A DNA stretch of 64,000 nt, taken from Brachynemurus nebulosus (Eukaryota > Arthropoda > Insecta > Neuroptera > Myrmeleontidae). The notes below the pieces were generated by a model that was given only the letters and a program-made list of their open reading frames with translations, was not told the origin of the DNA and searched no databases. Below, in pieces: positions 36,192-47,599 of the stretch. Made by a program: the position numbers and the translations under genes. Numbering within the stretch: the first letter of the stretch is position 1; the number at the start of each line of letters is the position of its first letter. The stretch is from positions 12,034,501 to 12,098,500 of the forward strand of contig JAPWDM010000012.1 of assembly GCA_035578155.1 (NCBI GenBank). The letters are read 5' to 3'.

Positions 36192-37128
36192 CAGGCATCC
36201 CCCGAAGAACACGGTACTCGAAGAACGCGGGTCTCAAAGAACACGGATACCCTTCCCCCGAATTACACGGATTCAAACAACACGATTTTTAAGTACATAA
36301 TATTATATATTTGATATAAAGTTACATCGGTCCTCAATGTACACGAGTATGTATGTATATCACATGTGGATTCGATTTACACGAATAAAAATCTTGGTAA
36401 TTGAATCTGTTATTATAAAAGAAATATGCTGGAAATAAAAACTACTAAAATTTTTGAGAATTTTATAATAGAAATGATAAAGAATATGTAGAAATTTACA
36501 TATTTAAATTTTGAAAATGTTATTTTCAACATCGACGTAGACGTAAACTTTTGATCGTAAATATCTCGTAAACGGTGCGTCGTAGCGAAAAAATAACGAA
36601 ATTTTTGAAGGCTTAAGCGAAGCAAGTTATGGGTATTCCGAACATATTGAGACCGTCAAAACCTACTTTTCATTATCGAAAATTATCGATACCACGTAAC
36701 TTATCATCGATTGGTTATAACTGGTTTCTTTAGGCTCTGTTAGCTCCATTGATTTAGTCACCAATAGCATATTTTCGAAAAAATTAGTTTTCGATCTTTT
36801 TCGTAACTTTACGAAAAGTATCAAAAACTAATTTTTTCGAAAATATTCTATTGGTAACCAAATCAGAGGGACTAATAGAGCTTAAATTAAACAATTATAA
36901 CCAATTTATGATAAGTAGTCCGTTATCGATAATTTTCGATAACGAAAAGTAGGTTTTAACAGTCGCAATATGTTTGGAATACCCACAATTTGCAAATTAA
37001 ACGGAATGTTCTTTTATATTTTTTTATTTTCACACGTGTAATAAAAAATGCCTATCTTTTGGTGGTCTCGAACTACATGGTTTCAAAGAACACGGAACCA
37101 ATTAATCGTGTTCTTCGGGGGATTACTG
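36192..37128. mobile_element. pogo/Tigger-like TIR element with reiterated GAACACGG motif
   Basis: TA at 36190-36191 and 37129-37130. Ends CAGGCATCCCCCGAAGAACA and, inverted, CAGTAATCCCCCGAAGAACA. CAG starts with TA targets are typical of pogo/Tigger. The word GAANNACACGG recurs just inside: 36226, 36238, 36262, 36276 on the left, and 37069 and 37086 on the right. The centre is occupied by the foldback at 36623-36990. No transposase frame. Confidence 0.8.
36623..36990. mobile_element. Long foldback nested in the pogo-like element
   Basis: Arms of about 180 bp converge near 36805. GCAAGTTATGGGTATTCCGA / AATACCCACAATTTGC lie outside, AAAACCTACTTTTCATTATC / GATAACGAAAAGTAGGTTTT next, and TTTTCGAAAAAATTAGTTTT / AAAACTAATTTTTTCGAAAA inside. 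Loop only some tens of bases. It could be an independent foldback insertion or the element's own interior. Confidence 0.7.
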
Positions 37129-37969
37129 TAATCCACAGCTGATTAAGCAAAAATTGGCCAATTATGACTGCCATATCTTCGATTAAATTTCTATGACACT
37201 AATTTGAAAAAAACAAAAATTGTTTGACTTTTGTTGATATTTAAAACCGAAATCGTCCCCCACCCCCCAAAAAAAAAAAACCACTTAAATTGAAAATTAA
37301 ATACAATAAAATATTTTTTGCTCTTTTAATGTCATTTAAGCCATTCAGTAAGAAAATATTTGCCACCCACCAAGATGCAAAAATCATATTACATTAAAAA
37401 AAAAAATTATTGCAATATGCAAGAAGAAACAACACGAGAATTATTAATAAATATGTATTTCATATACATATACATAAGTAATGTATTGATTTTAATGTGT
37501 TCAGTTTCCATCTGACTGGTTCCGGATTTGCAGTTTGTCCATCTGATCAGTCGCCCGCCATCGTTGAATAAGGTCGCGATTCATTCCTTCTACCGTTTTA
37601 CCTCATTTACCACCCGTTCATCATTTTTAGTATATAGTATCTTCAATGACGACAGTCGACGTAACAATAATACACATGTGGTGACCGGACACAGAAGGAC
37701 AGACAGGCAGACGGATAGACAAAAATTAGAATAGTTTTTGTGTCACCATAATAGTAAGTAAGTAGTCATAAGAATTCAACTCTTTTTAGCGAGTTGAAGC
37801 TTTTGTGGATTCGTTCGTTGCGATGAATCGAATCACTCACGGAACGAAATACTCACTTTAGAATTTCGTAGCACGATAACGAAATCCTTATGGGACTGTT
37901 TTATCTGGCATTTCATTAGTTGGTCCGGTACTTCAGTGACGTCAGTATTTTAATCGAGGGGGCTATTTA

Positions 37970-39159
37970 TACATAAAATAAAACTGTAAGTAACGAGACC
38001 GTTTCTGTACATGGAATATTTTTTGAAAATTGTACTAGTACTGTAAATAGTTATCGATGTAGATATCGAAACATCGATTTTTAAAATTTTTCTCTGTCTG
38101 TCTGTCTGTTTACGCATCACGCAAAAACTACTGGACGGATTTTAATGAAATTTGGTGTGATGATATGTCTCATTCCCATGGGAAAATGGAAAAACCATTT
38201 TGAGCATGTGCATGCATTACGTAAATTTACATATTTAATAATCCCATAATTATAGTAACAAAATGTAAAAAATTTGGGGGACAGGTTTACGCACACTGTC
38301 AACTTCCCGTTGGGTGTCCTTAAAGACTAGAGACTACTGTACATAAATAATTCTTTTTCCATTTCGGGCAACTTCTCCTCTGGGCCCCCGATAGAGGCTT
38401 TGCCCCTTGCACCGTACCGGGGGCTTCACCTTCTATACCTAAGGGTGGGGACTCCACCCTTATCAGACAAATGATAACATCATTTGTTCTCAAGATATGC
38501 GAGACAAAATATATTTCAAAAACAGTTTCTTATTTCATTTTTTTTTTAATTTTATAATAATATACTGGCGTTTTTAACGTCAAGGGAGGTTCTTAGGCCA
38601 TTATATAATAATGTTATGGTAAAAAATCCATATAATCTATGTTATCTTAATAAAGTTAATTCTGTTTTTTTACCACAAAAGACAAACCGCTAATCCGAAT
38701 TTGCTGAAAACTTTATCCGGTCTTCATTTTTTAATTACGCATCTAATTTCATTTGATATCATCGTTTGTTCTCGAGATATGCAAGACGAAAAAAAATCCA
38801 CGAACGAACGAACGAACTAACGAACGCACGCACAGACATCACGCTAAAAACGATGGATTCGGATTCTAGTGACCTTGAAACGTGGAGATATGTCAAAATT
38901 AGCGATTCGTAAAATCGGACCCATTACAATAACTTCCTATGGAAAGTTAATAAATTGAATATTATACTATCGGTTTGGAAATTTTTCTGAATTTTAAATA
39001 AAAAAAAAAAAAATGTTGCTAATTGTGTACCGAAAAATACAATAAATACACAATTGTCAATTTGGAGACAATTTAATGCATTTTGTGTTGCAAGAAACTA
39101 CAAATTGGAAAAAGAAACTACTCAACGTTTCGCGTGAACAACGTCACGGGTACGGCTAG
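37970..39159 (+). mobile_element. Helitron-type non-autonomous element, copy 2
   Basis: The left part matches copy 1: AACGAGACCGTTTCTGTACA, CTGTAAATAGTTATCGATG, (GTCT)n near 38093-38108, CGCAAAAACTACTGGACGG and GAGCATGTGCATGCATTAC. The right end has hairpin CGTGA-acaacg-TCACG, then GGTACGGCTAG (39150-39159) followed by T. The ~700 bp repeat sits inverted inside (38262-38945). No Rep/helicase coding. Confidence 0.65.
38262..38945 (-). mobile_element. ~700 bp interspersed repeat, copy 2 (inverted, nested)
   Basis: Inverse of the 16728 and 58292 copies. From the right it begins AACTTCCTATGG.. (GGAAGTTATTG inverted) and it ends in CAACTTCCCGTTGGGTG at 38301. It includes CTAGAATCCGAATCC, ATATCTCGAGAAC and the GC-rich GGGGCAAAG words in complement. 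It lies inside the Helitron-type element. Confidence 0.75.
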
Positions 39160-40130
39160 TAGGTAATATAATTAAATGTAAAAGGCATATTCAAAATGAC
39201 TGCTGATTATTTAATCATTTAATGCATATTCGTTAATTCACTGAAAATTATTTAGGTTTTTAAACGTTCATTATAATCTGTTTAAAGCGGTTTCTAATAA
39301 TTAGAACTTTGAAATAATCGATTTCTATTTTGTATATTCTTATAAAATTTTGAGGTGTTGGAGCTGTTTGAAATTTTACTCAGCACATTTTTCTCGAAAC
39401 TACATTTTTCAACGTTTAAATTCTACTTACTTACGCTTACTTACTATTATAAATACCTTTACTCATTGATGAGTTAAAAGAGTCGATTCAATTGATTTTA
39501 TTGATTCGATTCAATTGATCACTTGAGTGATTCGTTCATTAATCATTTTGATTTTTGTCACAGTAAAACTTCTTCCAACGAGGTATAATTTTTCCTGCGG
39601 TGTATGATTAATTATCCACTTAAGTCTTGAATTTATGACGACTTTTGACCGTTTATTTTTTGAGCCTTTCGAAAATTTATAGCGACTATGACAGAAAAAA
39701 AAATCAATTTTATAATGTAATAACTTATGGGGAAGGTTATTGAAAATTATTGACACTTATTAATATAATATGTAATTATTAGCTGTGTCTTCAAATTTTA
39801 TGGCACTTTATAACGACCATAGGAACCTTTGCGATTTAATTTAAAGACAAAAGTGTATGTCAGACAATATTGCAAGTGTGTTTTAATGCACTTTAAAAGT
39901 ATCTGTTTTATATGATTATATACGGCCTCTTTGGTGTATATCTTTGTGTCAATTTTTTTCAAACTTAAATGTAAATTCATACATGCAAATAGATTGGAAA
40001 TTAATTTCAATAGCAGCTTAATTGTAAAAATTTCAAGATTGGCGCACTTGGGTGGTGACAGTGGTGTCACTAGAATACTTTTAAGTATCTTAATAAGACA
40101 ACTATTTAACGGGGCTGTGAAAAAAATAGC
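39160..40130. other. Intergenic, no gene recognised
   Basis: Overlapping frames of 81-140 codons on both strands (39511-40269) run across a repeat shared with 1815-1935 and show no domain. I do not regard them as genes. Confidence 0.35.
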
Positions 40131-40139
40131 GGTCCCTGG

Positions 40140-40262
40140 AAAAAAGCGCATTGTGCTCCACAATGTGCTCCTGTCGATCGCTATGGACCCCCCATTCAAG
40201 TCCGGGCCCCGGGGCTGCAACCCCGGCTACTCTACCCTCTCGTCGAGCCTGCGTGTAATAAG
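40140..40262. repeat. Small dispersed repeat shared with 1815-1935
   Basis: GGGGCTGCAACCCCGG and TACTCTACCCTCTCG here correspond, inverted, to the 1845-1885 words. Locally GC-rich. Confidence 0.45.
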
Positions 40263-40679
40263 TGTATGAAGTTCGGAATTAAGTCTGATAAAATGACAAT
40301 TGGGATTTACATAGTAGATTTTTGGTTATTTATTTTTGGACTTGAAAAAGATATTCCCGCGCAATTTTTTTTGGCACTTTCTTGTTCGGAATGTGGTACA
40401 CGAAAGTGCATCTTGCTTCCCGGAAACGCTAATTAAACAAATCGTTACGTTCCTAGACATTATTCTCTAAAATCAATGTTTTCCGCGCATTGATAATCGC
40501 AAATTTCGTGCATTTAAAAATTTCAATAATTTTTTTCTCGGAAACTATTGATTTTAAAGAAAAATGTCTAGGAATATTTTTTTTTTTTACACTAAAATAT
40601 ATAAAGAAGACTTTCCGGAGCGATTTGTCAAATTTACTTTAAAAAAATTGTTTAAACAGAACCTAACTAAGTAACTACA

Positions 40680-40875
40680 CATCAGAGAAATGTTTAAAAG
40701 CAATTATTTAATTTGAAATAGAATTCTGGTAGCTTGGAATCATTTTTGCCATAACTTAAAATAGCATTAAGGCGTCCAATAAGAAATGCTTTCCCTTTTT
40801 GTTTGGACTACCATGTATTTCAGACAAGCAGTTGGCAGTTTCTTAAGGATTAGAGTAACGTTTAAAAGACATTCC
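40680..40875 (+). repeat. Satellite-type unit related to 56.0-57.5 kb
   Basis: Carries TTTAATTTGAAATAGAATTC, GTAGCTTGGAA, AATAGCATTAAGG, ACCATGTATTTCAGACAA and AGTTTCTTAAGGATTA, the order seen in the array around 56040-57480. Confidence 0.55.
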
Positions 40876-40879
40876 TTAA

Positions 40880-41432
40880 GGAGTGGGTAAGGTTAATTCG
40901 TACAAAAAAGGCATGTTTTTGTTATTTTTTTGTGACGACACAGTTAAAATCTCTTTATTAAAACCAGTGGTACATTAAAGTATAAGATTCGAAGAATATT
41001 GTATAAAATTTTCACGAAGAAATATTAAAAGATACAGTAATGGCAGCAATTATTCGAATGTGTCTCGGAAAAAAAGTAGAATTGCGGTGCCCCTCATAAC
41101 TTGGTGCTGGATCATCCGAAATAAAAAAAATTAAAGTTCATTCGTTAGATAATAGTTTTCCTCAGGTAACGCAGGGTGGGTTTTTCGAAATTTCAATTTT
41201 TCACTTTTTTGGAACACTTAGAACGGAAAAATACGATTTTTGCGAAAAAAATTGGCTAATTTGTTATTGTAAAATAAAAATTAATAACAAATTTGAAAAA
41301 AAACTCTCCAGCGTTACCTCGTAAATTATGTACAGAAATAGTGTTCAAAATTTCAAATGGATCGGTGCTGTAGTTTTGAAGTTATGAGGGGCACCGACTT
41401 TGAAAACGTGAGCTGTGGGGAAAACGCTTTAA
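40880..41432 (+). mobile_element. 874 bp TTAA-flanked family, truncated copy
   Basis: TTAA at 40876-40879, then GGAGTGGGTAAGGTTAATTC. Matches 56381 onward through GTGACGACACAGTTAAAAT, GGCAGCAATTATTCGAA, TAACTTGGTGCTGGATCATC and TTTGAAAACGTGAGCTGTG, breaking off after AAAACGCTTTAAA. The right end is missing. Confidence 0.7.
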
Positions 41433-41435
41433 ATG

Positions 41436-41647
41436 TGCTGGATTTACACTAGGGGCACCCAGGGCGTGCCCAAAATTTGCAATTTGGCACTTGTCACTTG
41501 TTTTTCGTAAGAAAAAGTTGAAATGAAATGTCTTTTTGCCTCGTCATGTCACTCAGTTTTTTTTTTCGGAAAAGTTGATGTGATTTTTTTCCAGGGTCGG
41601 CATTTTGCACGGTAGGTGGGACGGCATTTATGTTAAATCCGGCCCTG
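41436..41647. mobile_element. hAT-like fragment
   Basis: The right end inverted reads CAGGGCCGGATTTAACATAA. The left side near 41440 has GCTGGATTTACACTAGGGGC, a plausible partner. No target duplication was confirmed. Confidence 0.35.
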
Positions 41648-42302
41648 AGTATGATCTTCAAGTTCAAAAATTCGGCTCGTAAATGTGGATCAAACCACAT
41701 AAACTATTCCATAAATAGTATTTTTTCCACATTTATCGTGTTATTGAATTAAAAGGACAATTAATAAAACATCTATCAACTAAAAGTTACACAGATACGC
41801 ATACACCTACAAAATGCAAATGGATGTGTAACCTAATGGTATAAATGTTGAAGAACAAATGGATGTGGACGACAATGGATGTGGACAATTTATTGTGGAC
41901 ATTAGGCGAGGTCCTTCCGACACAATGAACACGACTGACATTAGTGTCATCTGACAACTTGTTTCACAACTACATTATTTATAGTTTATGTTTAAAAAGT
42001 GAAAAAGAAAAAATACATACATATTTTAAAACGTACATAAATGCAAGTCTTTCTTTATAAAGTCATATAAAATTATTTATAATATTTATTTATTTATTAA
42101 TTTTTTAAATGCATGTAATTGTCAATTTGGGTTTTGTTTAAACCGCAAGTTGTGAAATGAAAGCGACAGTTTTTCTTTTAAAACACCTTGCAAAGTAGGA
42201 TTAAAGTCAATTTATATGTATGTATAACTGATGAATATCCCCCGTAAGTGTTGCAGTACCACTCAAGGAAAGAAAATGTTTGCGTTTTAATTACGCATAG
42301 AC

Positions 42303-43630
42303 CAGTGATTCTCCAACTTTTTGATCCGCGATCCCTTTGGCACTTAAGCGGGCTCGTAATTTTATGGGCGTAAAAAAAAAAAATAAGCAAAAAAAGTAAA
42401 AATTTTTAGTATCTATTTTTTTATTGATTTCAAAAGTATAAAAATGTATAAAAATTTCAAAAAAATTCAAAATTGAAATCGGTACAAGCCGGCAAAGTGG
42501 GGACTCAATAAAAAAGGTGTCTCCTGGTTGATGTGATTCCAACCGTCTTGGTGCTCTGAAACATAAAATTTTAGTTAATTCTTAATAAACAGGGATGTAG
42601 AATTAGTTGGACGTAGCCGATCTGAAAAAATAAATCTTTTTCACAAAATAGGTATAGCATCCATTTAAAAAAAAATCATTTTTTCGCTTCTTTTATTCAA
42701 TTTTGGAAATTTTTTAAAAATAGTAAAAAAAAAAAAATTCCAAGAAACCCTACGTCGGGCCAATTTTGATAGTATTAAGAAGGTCTGTACTAGTGATGAG
42801 TAAATGCAAGACCAAGACCGAAACTTGGCAGTCTTGGTCTTGGTCTTGTTCTTTCATTAAGAATCTTGGTCTTGGTCTTGCTAGAGCAGTTTGAGTCTTG
42901 GTCTTGGTCTTGGTCTTGTAAAATGCAGTCTTAGTATTGGTCTTGGTTTTGGTATTGCTAAAGAATCTTGCATTTTCTTGCATTTTTTATTAGCGAATTT
43001 TTCCCTTTTAAAATCAGAATTTTCTCTCTTTACGGTATTAATTATACTTTTAAACTATTCAAATAATTTAGCAAGAGTCTTGCTATTTTCTTGCTATTGT
43101 CTTGGTCTTACTCAATTGAGTCTTGGTATTGGTCTTGCAGCCATACTTATAGTCTTGGTCTTTGTCTTGCTCTTGGTATACATAGTCTTGGTCTTGGTCT
43201 TGATCTTGCAAAAAATACAAGACCAAGACCAATTTTGCTCATCACTCAAATTTCAAGTAAATCGGTGTATTAGAACTTGAGATATCATGTCAACCGTATC
43301 GAAAAAAGTAGTTTCGAGTAATTTATATTAAAATTTTTAAATTTAACACTGAAAAAATACACAGTACCTACACATCAGGGAAAAACAATGATAACTCCGA
43401 AAATAATTCGAATTTCCATAAATTCTTTTAGAGGCCTATTCTTAAAGGTCCAAACTTTGAAAATATGAAAAAAAAATCGAGTTTTTCGAATTTCTAGACT
43501 GGAATACTCCGTTAAAAATTTCAAAAGAGCCCCGAAATATGTATAAAATAGAGTACCTATGTAATCTGTAATCAATTGTTGTTGCGACCCCCTAAATCAG
43601 ATATCGCGACCCTCACTTTGAGAATCACTG
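42303..43630. mobile_element. hAT element, non-autonomous, containing a nested miniature
   Basis: Ends CAGTGATTCTCCAACTTTTT and, inverted, CAGTGATTCTCAAAGTGAGG. Flanking 8 bp gcatagac (42295-42302) and gtatagac (43631-43638) match at 7 of 8. CAGTG ends with 8 bp duplications are diagnostic for hAT. The hexamer miniature 42791-43247 is inserted inside. Sequence right of it (TTAGAACTTGAGATATCATG) recurs at 53408-53427. No transposase frame remains. Confidence 0.85.
42791..43247. mobile_element. hAT-like hexamer miniature, copy 3 (nested)
   Basis: Ends TAGTGATGAGTAAA and, on the right, TTTGCTCATCACTC. Internal GTCTTG/CAAGAC arrays and the AAACTATTCAAATAATTT core match the other copies. The flanking 8-mers do not match, so the target duplication is lost or one edge was deleted. 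Confidence 0.8.
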
Positions 43631-44054
43631 GTATAGACAACAAACAGTAAATTCTAATAAATTTCCAAGGCACACTTCAGTCTATCAGTTTTATTTAAAA
43701 TTGAAATTATTTAAAATCAATATATTGATTACAATAGCTAATATTAAATCTATAATATACACAAATAAATGCTAGGTATATAGAATACTGTCTTACTGTC
43801 CATAGACAATGTACTAGCTAATTTAAAAGAATGAATTGCAAAATTTAATAACATTAGCCACGCCATATTTTTCATTCTTATTGGATTTTGATTTATTTTT
43901 TTCTCCAAAAAAACAAATAAGAATATTTTTGATATTTAATTTTTATTTGAACATCTTAAAATGTTTTATAGTTCAATATATGTACACACAGCAACAAGTA
44001 TCAGTGTCTAAAACTACCGTGAAAATTTCAAATTTAGTACAGAGATAGTTATAG

Positions 44055-44285
44055 AGTTGTGGCCCAGTTATACAGGGCGTAAAATAAATAACTCTTGTTC
44101 TTTTGAGGGGCGACTTACAGCACCCTATAGACACTAAAACCACAGGAATTTTTTCGGAATTAACAGTTTGAAAAAAACACAAATTGACTGACTTCATGTT
44201 TCAAAATTTTTCTTAGTACGGCCCTGACTAAATTATGCATAAATACTTTCTTAATAATAAAATTTTGAAAACATGTTAAGGTCGT
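44055..44285 (-). repeat. Inverted copy of the 25556-25785 repeat
   Basis: The complement contains ATGCATAATTTAGTCAGGGC, GTACTAAGAAAAATTTTGAA, GTTAATTCCGAAAAAATTCC and GAGTTATTTATTTTACGCCC, in the same order as at 25.6 kb. Confidence 0.6.
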
Positions 44286-44400
44286 AAACGTGTTCTCCAG
44301 ATCTTTTATTTAAAATCAGAAAATTTATCTTACAAAGATGAAATGGACAGAGCCGTATTAAAAAAAATTATGGGCCCCTTTTTTGACCCATATTTAGTAT

Positions 44401-44821
44401 TAGTGATGAGCAAATGCAAGACCAAGACCAAGACTTGACAGTCTTGGTCTTGGTCTTATTCTTGCATTACGAATTTTGGTCTTGGTCTTGCAAAATGCAG
44501 TCTTGGTCTTGGTCTTGGTCTCGGTATTGCTAAAAAATCTCGCACTTTCTTGTATTTTTTTATTAGCGAATTTTTTCCTTCTAAAATTAGAATTTTCTCT
44601 TTTTACGGTATTAATTATACTTTCAAACTATTTAAATAGTTTAGAAAGAGTCTTGCTTTTTTCTTGCTTTTGTCTTGGTCTTGCTCATTTGAGTCTTGGT
44701 ATTGGTCGTGCAGCCATACTTATAGTCTTGGTCTTGCTCTTGGTATACATAGTCTTGGTCTTGTAAAAAATGCAAGACCAAGACAAGACAGCAAGACCAA
44801 GACTAATTTTGCTCATCACTA
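44401..44821. mobile_element. hAT-like hexamer miniature, copy 4
   Basis: Ends TAGTGATGAGCAAA / TTTGCTCATCACTA. Flanks tttagtat (44393-44400) and attaatat (44822-44829) agree at 6 of 8. Same hexamer arrays and AAACTATTTAAATAGTTT core. The 96-codon frame is hexamer translation (Val-Leu and Gly-Leu alternation), not a gene. Confidence 0.85.
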
Positions 44822-44829
44822 ATTAATAT

Positions 44830-46100
44830 CAAATATTTTCTGTTAAAAAAACAGTTTTGCTTCAAATTTATTGACAACTATTAATTACATTACATTGAGA
44901 TCTACCCACTGTTTTCGTACCGAGATTTATATACGTTACATCCTGTATATGTAAAGTTAAATTTCGGAACACCGTTTATGCGAGTACAACTTGCATTTGA
45001 TGACTTGTTTTTTTAATGTAAGTTATAGGAATTCTGTTTGTATGTATGTAAAGCGTAGGTGTATTTTTTATATTTATTGTTATCAAAAAAAATATTTATA
45101 ACAACAACAACTCGCAGTAGTGACATGTGACTATATTTTTGCTGTTTTGGTCTTACTTTGCGTAACCAGGCCGAAGCGTAACCAGACCTTTCGAGAAAGA
45201 GCCAACCGGGTTTCCAGCCCCGCGACCCGGACTTGAAGACGAATAGGCGTTAGAAAGGACCCCGAGAAAAATAAAACGGGCCTTTTTTTGCTGGTTACGG
45301 CCCTGTTGGCACCCACACGCTGACCAAACGCAGATCGAACCACTTGACTTGAACAACTCTGACTTGAATCGAATATGTTTTAGTTGATTAGTCATTCATA
45401 AAAAATTCTAATTTTAAAATTTTTTAATAATTTCCATAAAGTAAAAAAAATACTTATTTCTTCCTTCAACACAAAATTAATATTCAAGGAAAATTAAAGC
45501 GTTCAATAATATAAAAAAATTTCAACCATTGTTGTCGAAATCGACATAGTAACATCCGCCAGGAAGTATTCGATAGTTTTTTTTTCACTTTTTCAAAATT
45601 GTATACAATCATTAATTTTATTGTTATGACCGTGGCAGCAGTAGTTCCCCCACCATCGCACTTGTCTTACATCATATATTTGTTATTGATTCGTTAAAGG
45701 GTTAGAGTTATTAGTCGAACGGAGTGAAATAGCAAATAGTAATAAAAACAGGTGAAAAATTATTCTTACTTAATTCTTGTTCTCGTCAATTTGATTCATC
45801 AAATCATACCTATGGTTGCTTTTTGTATGTGTTTTTGTATGTGTGTTTATATGTATAAGTATTGGAAATTAATAATAATAAAAATTTTAAATTAAAATCG
45901 TTACTTGCAAGAATGAATTCAAACGAATTGGTACATACGTATAAATTAATGGATAGGCGTAATAATACTAATGATCTTTCCTTTTGTGTCTTTGTATATT
46001 ATTCCATATTTTTATGTTTTAAGGGGAGATTCGCCAAAAACATGTCAAAAATCAATCTTCTTTTATTATTAATTTTTTTTTTATACAAATAAATATTTTA
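44830..46100. other. Intergenic; GC-richer hAT-like scrap near 45165-45320
   Basis: 45165-45320 is clearly GC-richer, with GCGTAACCAGACC..CTGGTTACGGCCCTG reminiscent of a decayed hAT end. The two overlapping minus-strand frames there show no domain. Otherwise AT-rich with no recognised gene. Confidence 0.35.
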
Positions 46101-46104
46101 TTAA

Positions 46105-46790
46105 CCCTAGAATTATACGTACTCGTCAAAACGACGAGCAAACTTCTCTACCTGCTCCAATACTACAACTTGTCGTTGCCTGCTGTTATCTAATTTATTT
46201 GTTATTATAACACATAAGACGTATAAATTTTGTTTATAGCTATTGTCGTTTTTTTTATACTGAAATAGTGTGCGTCAAAAGGACGACGATGTATGTATGA
46301 TTAACCTGTTTTTTTAAAGATTTTGTACTCCTAAAGTTAAGTATAAAAGTTTTCCTAATTTTTCTAAAATTTATTAAAGATATAGATGTTATAATTAATT
46401 TATTCAATAATCATGATAATGTGAAAAATGATTACAGCTGTTTGACTTATAGAGACGACATTATACTGAAATTTTAATATATTGAATCGAAAACTAAGGA
46501 ATGCGTTTCGAATGACTTAATAAAAGATTAACAATTTATTTTGTGGAAAATATTTTAATTTTTATTATTTCTTATTCGAAAAATTAATAACAAATTTTAG
46601 AAAATTTATAAATGTGCTTAATGGGGAAATAACTAGCTATCTATAGGAATATTTATGACTGAGAAATTTCACATTCTGTACAGTCACACATGTCCACTGA
46701 CTCATAATAGTTCATAAATTAATTATTTGAAACACATGTTTTATGATACAATTGATGTATTTATCTATTTTTTAATTTTTAAAAACTAAA
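46105..46790 (+). mobile_element. piggyBac-like non-autonomous element, copy 3 (3'-truncated)
   Basis: TTAA at 46101-46104 then CCCTAGAATTATACGTACTC. The interior follows copies 1 and 2 (GTCAAAAGGACGACGATGTA, TTATGACTGAGAAATTTCAC, ACAATTGATGTATTTAT) and is cut off where the TIR element at 46793 begins. No right terminus was found. Confidence 0.8.
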
Positions 46791-46792
46791 TA

Positions 46793-47032
46793 AGGTAAAA
46801 GCCCCCATTATGGAACGGTATCTAATACTGGAACAGTTTTAACATTTACATATTTATTTCTTTAATTAAATAAGGAAACATTAAATGCGAGGTGAATTTA
46901 AATTGAAAAACAATCATTCTGTTAATAATAATTTTTGTTATCAGACGTTTCTTTCAGAAATAACTTCATTAATATGTAAATGTCAAAACTGCTCCAGTAT
47001 TAGATACCGTTCCATAATGGGGGCTTTTACGT
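46793..47032. mobile_element. 240 bp MITE with long TIRs, TA-flanked
   Basis: TA at 46791-46792 and 47033-47034. The left TIR AGGTAAAAGCCCCCATTATG + GAACGGTATCTAATACTGG is mirrored almost perfectly at 46988-47032 over about 44 bp. The interior is AT-rich. The frame at 46885-47088 is incidental. The TA target suggests Tc1/mariner-type mobilisation. Confidence 0.8.
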
Positions 47033-47129
47033 TATACAACATTATTTCTACATGTCTAGATTTCAAAAAAATTTTTTTTTTTAATTGAGAAATGAGCTGA
47101 GTATAAATGACGTTGATGAAGCCAACATT

Positions 47130-47540
47130 GCGAGATTTTCCCATCTCGATGGTTCCTTGCGTTCTGAAATCGCCAGTGAACTAAAATCGAAAAAACAAGA
47201 ATTTTCTAAAAATATACATAGGTATACAGTTATGGCACTAACTAGGATCTAAGAAAAAAAATAATAATAAACCAACTAGAAATCGCATTTTGAAAATAAT
47301 TTTTCAAAAATCACCGCTTTTTCTCGACGATAAACAGCCGCCATTTTGAAAATATATTACGGAACCAAAAGATTCTAGTTCCTGCCAAAGTGATGGTATC
47401 GAGGAATAATATGCACTTTAAATTATATCGATACCTCAAATACTTTTTGAGATATATGAGGAACCATGTCAAAAAACGTACTTTCGAGAAAAAGTATTTA
47501 AAGTTTTTTTTTCTTAATTGAATTATGTTATAGTAAAGTG
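47130..47540 (-). repeat. Inverted copy of the 33.2-33.7 kb repeat
   Basis: Complement words TACTTTCTCGAAAGTACGTT, GACATGGTTCCTCATATATC, CGCCATTTTGAAAATATA and GAGAAAAAGCGGTGATTTTT parallel 33300-33500. Confidence 0.55.
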
Positions 47541-47599
47541 CGGGCACTAAAATGCCCATAACTTTTTGATTTTTCATTTTTTTTAAATAACGCTTTAGG

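Noticed and set aside
39798..40269. Overlapping 140- and 112-codon frames as genes
   Set aside because: They lie opposite each other, extend into a dispersed repeat shared with 1.85 kb, and have no domain signal.
42750..42983. Frames with Lys-Thr or Gly-Leu alternation as repeat proteins (also at 9728, 12296, 44476, 62083, 62369)
   Set aside because: They are translations of the ACCAAG/CTTGGT hexamer inside the hAT miniatures, open on both strands for compositional reasons.
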